Source: Phoronis pallida (lineage: Eukaryota > Phoronida > Phoronidae). From it: a DNA stretch of 12,219 nt. Positions 7,981-12,219 of this stretch are shown here, in pieces; the first letter of the stretch is position 1; every line of letters begins with the position of its first letter. The notes under the pieces were generated by a model. The model was not told the origin of the DNA. It saw nothing but the letters and a program-made list of their open reading frames with translations, and searched no databases. The position numbers and the translations under genes were made by a program. The stretch spans positions 1 through 12,219 of the forward strand of contig JAOXYC010190688.1 of the NCBI GenBank assembly GCA_028565715.1, given 5' to 3'.

Positions 7981-9177
7981 ATTTGCACCGGCACCAGTTA
8001 CTTTTCGAGTTGCACGTCTACCCTAGCTCCCCCTGGTGGCAGAATTAGTTCCAAAATTGACAATTGCTTGAAAACCACTCAACAGATTTTGACGAAACTT
8101 GGCACACATGTTTATTAGGTCAATGGGCCGGCACCAGTGGTTTTTCGAGTTGTCACGTCTACCCTAACTCCCTGGTTGCAGAATTAGTTCCGAATTGACA
8201 ATTGCTTGTTCACACTTTTTCTTGAAAACCGCTCAACAGATTTTGACATAACTTAGCACACATGTTCATTAGGTCAATGTGCCAGCACCAGTCGCTTTTC
8301 GGGTCATCACGTCTACCCTAACTCCCCCTGGTGGCAGAATTAGTTTGGAAATCGACAATTGCTTGTTCACACTTTTTCTCAAAAACCGCCCAACAGATTT
8401 TGACCAAACTTAGTATATATTGTTTCTTAGGTCAATGCGCTGGCACCAGTTGCTTTTTTGGTCGTCAGGTCTACCCTAACTCCCCCTAGTGGCAGAATGA
8501 GTTTGGAAATCGACAATTGCTTGCTCACACTTTTTCTCGAAAACCGCTCAACGGATTTTGACGAAACTTTATACACATGTACATTAGGTCAATGTGCCGG
8601 CACCAGTTGCTTTTTGGGTCGTCAGGTCTACCCTAACTCCCCCGGTACACGGTAGCAGAATGAGATTGGAAATCAACAATTGCTTGTTCACACTTTTTCT
8701 CAAAAACCGCTCAATGGATTTTGACGAAACTTAGTACATGTGTTCATTAGGTCAATGGGCTGGCACCAGTTCTTTTCGGTTAGTCATGTCTACCATAACC
8801 CCGCTGTTGGCATAATTAGTTCGGAAATCGACATTTGCTTGTTCACATTTTTCTTCGAAAACCACTTTAAAGATTTCAATAAAACTTGGCACGCACATAC
8901 CTAATGATAATGTGTCACCACCACTTGCTCTCCGGATCATCACGTCTACCTAACTCCCCCTGGTGACGGAATTAGTATAATAAATTGACAATAGCTTGTT
9001 TACCTTTTATTGAAAAATGCCTGACAGTCTTGGCACACAGGTACCTTTTGACAATGCGCCAACACCAGTCATTTTTCGGGTCGTGATGTCTACCCCAACT
9101 CCCCCTGGTGGTAGAATTAGTGTGGAAACCAACAATTTTTTGTTCAATCTTAGATCAATTTCATAAACATTCAGATT
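7981..9177 (+). repeat. Tandem array, block 2: eight approx. 134-163-bp monomers
   Basis: Monomers of the same family as block 1 start at about 7985, 8119, 8273, 8431, 8588, 8751, 8905 and 9050, giving intervals of 134, 154, 158, 157, 163, 154 and 145. The conserved core is CTCCCCCTGGTGGCAGAATT, GACAATTGCTTGTTCAC and GATTTTGACGAAACTT. The last five units correspond one by one to the five units of block 1, including private variants: TAGTATATATTGTTTCTTAG before the first, CTTGCTCTCCGGATCATCAC in the fourth, and CAGGTACCTTTTGACAATGC before the fifth. Several short open frames on both strands arise from the monomers; they switch frame at every unit and are not genes. Confidence 0.9.
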
Positions 9178-9590
9178 CCACAGTGCGCAAGCAAATTCAA
9201 TAAAAGTTTCCACAAATGTTCTCTGGACAATAGCGCATATACTTCCAATAGCGGCTCGGTGGCCATTTTGTTAACAAAGTCCATTCTACAGGTCCCGTTT
9301 TTAATTTGATTCGATCACTTGAAATTTACAGAAAACAATTGTGCATCTGCAATACTCATGCTACAAGTGTGTAGAGTTTCATCAAAATTGATTTCAAAAC
9401 GGCGGCTGTGGGGGCCATTTTGTTTAAAAATAACGCTCTACAGGCCGCATTTTTTGATCGATTCATTTCATATTTACACAAGGCATGTGAACCCATGATA
9501 AATTTAAGTGCATAGTGTTTCATTTAGATTAAATTATAAATGGTGGCCATGGCAGCCATTTTGTTTTTCTTAAATCCTTTTTTAGCCAGA
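9178..9590 (+). repeat. Tandem copies (two and a part) of the GGCCATTTTG repeat
   Basis: GGCCATTTTG or GCCATTTTG occurs at about 9261, 9413 and 9554, intervals of roughly 152 and 141 bp. Between them the order is TCTACAGG(T/C)C(C/G)(G/C), GATTCGATCA or GATCGATTC, ATTTACA, a GTTTCAT...ATTAAATT-like segment and a GGCGGC or GGTGGCC stretch. The same motifs are seen once at 7736-7980. The family follows the end of array block 2 directly. Confidence 0.7.
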
Positions 9591-10138
9591 TCTCAAGTCA
9601 ATTTTTGACTTAGGATGCAGGTACATCTTTCCATGCTCTATCGGAATGCAATGTATCTACTTGTCCATGACTCCTTATATTACATACTTTTTGCCAATTG
9701 TCACTCATCAGAGTGCTTTCATTTTTTTTAACAAATGATGAAAAACAGTCCAAACTAAAGTACCAAATACCGGATCCGCTTAGGATTACAAACTGAAGAT
9801 AATAACGGAATAGTAATAAGTAAAAGTCAGTCAACGGTAAAAATTTCAAATTTATGACAGTAATGATTTTGCATAATAATGGCTGTTGAACAGGCTTTGG
9901 CTTGTCGAATAGACCGCCCAATCTTTCAACTCATGCAAATAATTGCGCTATTGAACTCATAAACATTCATTATTTGTATATTGTTGCATTACATCAGGAA
10001 TTTTTGCACTATATCACCATGGGTTAACAAATCTGTGTAGCTTTACGACTCTAATGCACTATTAACTTGACAGTTAACTATAAAATGTCATTGACAATCA
10101 ATTCTTTGAAATGATTGACAGATTTCTTAATATTTTAG
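9591..10138. other. End of intron 4, no gene recognised
   Basis: AT-rich. The minus strand is open for 103 codons (9921 to 9610), but the translation has no domain I recognise, and codon choice looks like AT-rich background. It could be a decayed transposon-derived frame. The stretch ends with the TATTTTAG acceptor of exon 5. Confidence 0.5.
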
Positions 10139-10447
10139 GAGATTGGTTTTCAAGTTCAACAGCATCTTCAACTAAAAACTCTATCACGTTATCTATCAAG
10201 ACATTGAGCCTCCCTATAAGCTGCACAGTTGCTGTCTCTAAATACGTACTACAGTACAAGCAAGAATCGTCATCTACTTGGAGCCAGCTTGGAGCCGACA
10301 TCAGTTATGATATGATAGTAAAAGGTGTTCAAAGAGAAGCAAGTGGACTATCATCCTTCACAAAATATCAGTTTCGTGGTCAAGTTGTTCATAATGATGG
10401 TGTTATTGACCTGACATCAGTTATAGCACATACAACGACATGTGGAG
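10139..10447 (+). CDS. Exon 5: fibronectin type III domain
   Basis: This exon is 309 nt (103 codons), phase 1-1: one FN3 domain in one exon, which is common for this fold in metazoan genes. The acceptor is ATATTTTAG; the donor is GGAG|GTATGA. FN3 hallmarks are the B-strand SITLSI at residues 15-20 (where the family usually has Trp, here Ile20), the C-strand KYVLQYKQ at 35-42, a Trp at 48, and the L-x-x-x-T-x-Y tyrosine-corner at 71-77 followed by QFRGQVV. A loop between the B and C strands (TLSLPISCTVAVS) is longer than usual. Cys29 and Cys102 could pair across the domain, which is inferred only. The ATG at 10111 is in the intron tract ahead of the acceptor and is not a start. FN3 domains mediate protein-protein contacts in extracellular proteins. 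Confidence 0.9.
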
Positions 10448-10737
10448 GTATGACTTAATCATCAATTGAATTTAACTCTTTGAGGGAGGAAACAGCAATT
10501 TTTTGGTGACCATGATATACTATCCAATTTTAGATTTAAACCCCCCCCAAAAAATTCATCATTTTATTATTCTTTATGGTGAATTGATACCATATCTTGA
10601 GACATCTAATAAGCAATGTTTTCAATTCACTGTGAGTGCAGAACAATGGTTTGATGTCATAAATTGTTGTCAGACAATGGAATCCGAATCAACTGGACTT
10701 TTATTATTAACCATAACTTTATAAAATACACCGTTAC
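10448..10737. other. Start of intron 5
   Basis: Begins with the exon 5 donor GTATGA. Contains a CCCCCCCC run followed by AAAAAA near 10541 and a 73-codon open frame without recognisable similarity. No further exon seen. Confidence 0.55.
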
Positions 10738-11591
10738 TAGACTGAACTTCAGCCCCTTCGACTCCGGTTGAGGGACTGTATCAATCGCAGGGGGTCTTCC
10801 GGCATTTTTACCAAAAGTACGAGACTGTGATTAAGTGGAGTGACGTCATCAGCAGGACCGGATTATCGCGGAGATGGAACAGACCATCATTTGAGATGGG
10901 CTGTGGGAGAGACTACACTGTTACCTACCCGCATGTTTTCTTTTTTCAATTGCTCATACTTTAAATAACTCAGTTGGAACATTCCAATGGTGAGTTTTCT
11001 CTGGCAAAGAGAACTGTCTCTGCTTGAACCAAATGTATTTTTTGGCAAAAACCTTTTGATTTAAAAGCCCCCTAGTTTAAAAAATCGGTCCGTTACCCCT
11101 ATTCATTTTTGGATAAATTGGTTTGCATGGTTTGAATCCATTTTCTTTTCTTTAACAATGGTGAAATTTCAATATTTTTATTTATTTTACAAAGAGCATT
11201 TTTATGAAATTTTACATTGTAATGTAAAGCTATTCATTACAATAAAATGACGTCAAGATAATAATAATAATAATGAGTGCATTTATATAGCGCTTTATCT
11301 ATGAGCATATTCTAAAGCGCTTCACACATTACTATCCCAGGCTGCGGAACTGTTCATACATGTGCCATTTCAACTCCCCAGGGAGTATACCGGCTATACA
11401 GTTGTTACAGATCTGGATAGTCTCTCATACAGCCCATCTCAAACGAAGGTCTGTTCTCCTTAAGCTATATTTGAGTATTGCTAAGTAAATGTTGATTACG
11501 TCACTCCGCTTAAACACAGTCTCCTACTTTCGGTAAAAACCGGAAGACCCCCTGTGATCAACCCGAGTCGAAGGGGCTGGAGTTCGGTCTA
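10738..11591. mobile_element. Non-autonomous DNA transposon with 187-bp terminal inverted repeats, TA flanks
   Basis: Left arm 10740-10926 and right arm 11403-11589 are inverted copies. Left begins GACTGAACTTCAGCCCCTTC and the inverse of right begins GACCGAACTCCAGCCCCTTC; both go on with CGACT, CAGGGGGTCTTCCGG, AGACTGTG, GGAGTGACGT, GAACAGACC and TTTGAGATGGGCTGT. The left arm has a small extra piece near 10771. The ends are bordered by TA (10738-10739 and 11590-11591), which would fit a TA target duplication of the Tc1/mariner kind, though the evidence is only two bases. The interior has no transposase frame, so it is a MITE-like or deleted element. Confidence 0.85.
11258..11340 (+). repeat. 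Nested dispersed repeat with AGCGCTTTA hairpin
   Basis: An ATAATAATAATAATAATGAG run is followed by GCATTTATATAGCGCTTTAT and then CTAAAGCGCTTCACA. AGCGCTTTA (11289-11297) and TAAAGCGCT (11313-11321) form a perfect 9-bp inverted repeat. This layout is familiar to me as a common interspersed motif of marine invertebrate genomes. It lies inside the TIR element, either as part of it or as a later insertion. Confidence 0.6.
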
Positions 11592-11772
11592 AGATTTGGA
11601 ATGCGTATCATAACGGAACCTGATTTCATTACTACTGGTTTTATAAACTTCATGTACTCTTCATTAACCAAAATAAATTTTAGCAAATTATGACCACCTG
11701 CGAAAATGGTATCAATCCACCTTTTAAAATAAGACAGATTTTGTCAACTCATTTCAAAGTTTTAGAACAATT

Positions 11773-12219
11773 TTTATGCGTCCACTTGTGGTCGCATATT
11801 GTAGGCAATCTGTCCGTCCGTCGGTCCGTCGGTCCGTATACAATTGCTTTTTCACCCTTTTTCTCCAAAACTGCTCAACGGATTTCGACGAAACTTGGCA
11901 TACGTGTTCCTTGGGTGAATTCGCTGGCACCAGTCGCTTTTCGGGTCGTCACGTCTACCCTGACTCCCCCTGGTGGCAGAATAAGTTCAGAAATTGACAA
12001 TTGCTTGTTCACCCTTTTTCTCGAAAACCGGTCAATGCATTTTGATGAAACTTGGCACCCATGTTCCTGGGGTGAACGCACCGGCAACAGTCGCTTTTCG
12101 GGTTGTCAGGTCTACCATAACTCCCCCTGGTGGCAGAATTAATTCGGAAATTGACAATTGCTTGTTCGCACTTTTTCTCGAAAACCAATCAACGGATTTT
12201 GACGAAACTTGGCACACAT
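11773..12219 (+). repeat. Left part of another 157-bp monomer array, cut by the window end
   Basis: It begins with the palindrome ATGCGTCCAC-TT-GTGGTCGCAT (11776-11797), then a TCCG-rich microsatellite (CCGTCCGTCGGTCCGTCGG) and then monomers. Unit starts on GGTGAA(T/C)(T/G)CGC-like anchors are at about 11915 and 12072, an interval of 157 bp. The core motifs CTCCCCCTGGTGGCAGAAT, TTGACAATTGCTTGTTC and GATGAAACTTGGCACCCATG match blocks 1 and 2. This copy preserves the left end that block 1 lacks. The 150-codon open frame across it reads the same monomer in different frames and is not a gene. Confidence 0.85.

Larger units (their letters stand above)
778..10447 (+). other. Partial gene model: five internal exons of an extracellular modular protein (A-B-A'-B'-FN3)
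   Basis: Five exons join in one reading frame without a stop. Introns are 997-2268, 2506-3703, 3923-6082 and 6341-10138, and a fifth intron starts at 10448 and runs out of the window. All introns are phase 1. Donors read AG|GTAAAC, CC|GTAAGT, AG|GTATTA, GG|GTGAGT and AG|GTATGA; acceptors are TTATTAG, TTTCAG, TTACAG, ATTCAG and TTTTAG. All-symmetric 1-1 exons are characteristic of metazoan extracellular proteins assembled from shuffled domains, so a secreted or membrane-anchored product is inferred. No initiator exon, signal peptide, transmembrane segment, stop codon or polyadenylation site can be assigned, so the gene is incomplete on both sides. Function unknown: an adhesion, matrix or recognition role would fit FN3-containing proteins but is not demonstrated. 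Confidence 0.82.

Noticed and set aside
7960-9590. CRISPR-like array.
   Set aside because: Repeat units are long, degenerate and contiguous without unique spacers, and the genome is clearly eukaryotic.
11690-12142. A 150-codon open frame on the + strand, the longest in the window.
   Set aside because: It lies over 157-bp monomers and reads successive monomers in different frames, because 157 is not a multiple of three. The same applies to the open frames at 6683-6944, 8458-8655, 8752-9213 and on the minus strand at 11875-12217.

Overview
The window looks like a piece of an intron-rich, AT-rich invertebrate genome, most probably a marine metazoan. A hemichordate, echinoderm, cephalochordate or lophotrochozoan would all fit, and the sequence alone does not let me choose. 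The evidence is spliced exons with good GT/AG borders, long introns full of degenerate repeats, non-LTR retrotransposon debris, and the 'TTATATAGCGCTTTA' type of dispersed repeat that I associate with such genomes. There is no sign of prokaryotic organisation: no operons, no ribosome binding sites, no closely packed ORFs.

One gene is supported, on the + strand and open at both ends. I can place five internal exons (778-996, 2269-2505, 3704-3922, 6083-6340, 10139-10447), together 1242 nt or 414 codons. Every exon begins and ends in phase 1, so all are symmetric (1-1), the classic arrangement of extracellular modular proteins built by exon shuffling. Exons 1+2 and exons 3+4 are two copies of the same two-exon module (A-B, A'-B'). 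Exons A and A' are both exactly 219 nt and encode alignable sequence. Exon 5 encodes a fibronectin type III domain. The product would be a secreted or cell-surface protein with at least two copies of a beta-rich domain I cannot name, followed by FN3. No start codon/signal peptide exon and no terminal exon can be found, so the gene runs off both ends.

The rest is intronic and repeat-dominated. Intron 1 carries a frameshifted CR1/L2-like reverse transcriptase remnant. Intron 2 carries a short array of roughly 157-bp monomers bordered by a hairpin. Intron 3 carries a 27-bp near-perfect hairpin, an antisense RT fragment of a second non-LTR lineage and a possible endonuclease scrap. Intron 4 (3.8 kb) holds two blocks of the roughly 157-bp tandem repeat (6760-7503 and 7981-9177), interleaved with a second repeat family marked by GGCCATTTTG. 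The last intron holds an approximately 850-bp element with 187-bp terminal inverted repeats, and then the beginning of another 157-bp array that runs off the window.

The most interesting points are the unnamed duplicated A-B domain and the repeat superfamily. Its monomers keep the same period in three different introns, although one group has diverged strongly, and a five-monomer block is duplicated. I see no evidence for a novel defence, regulatory or metabolic system.
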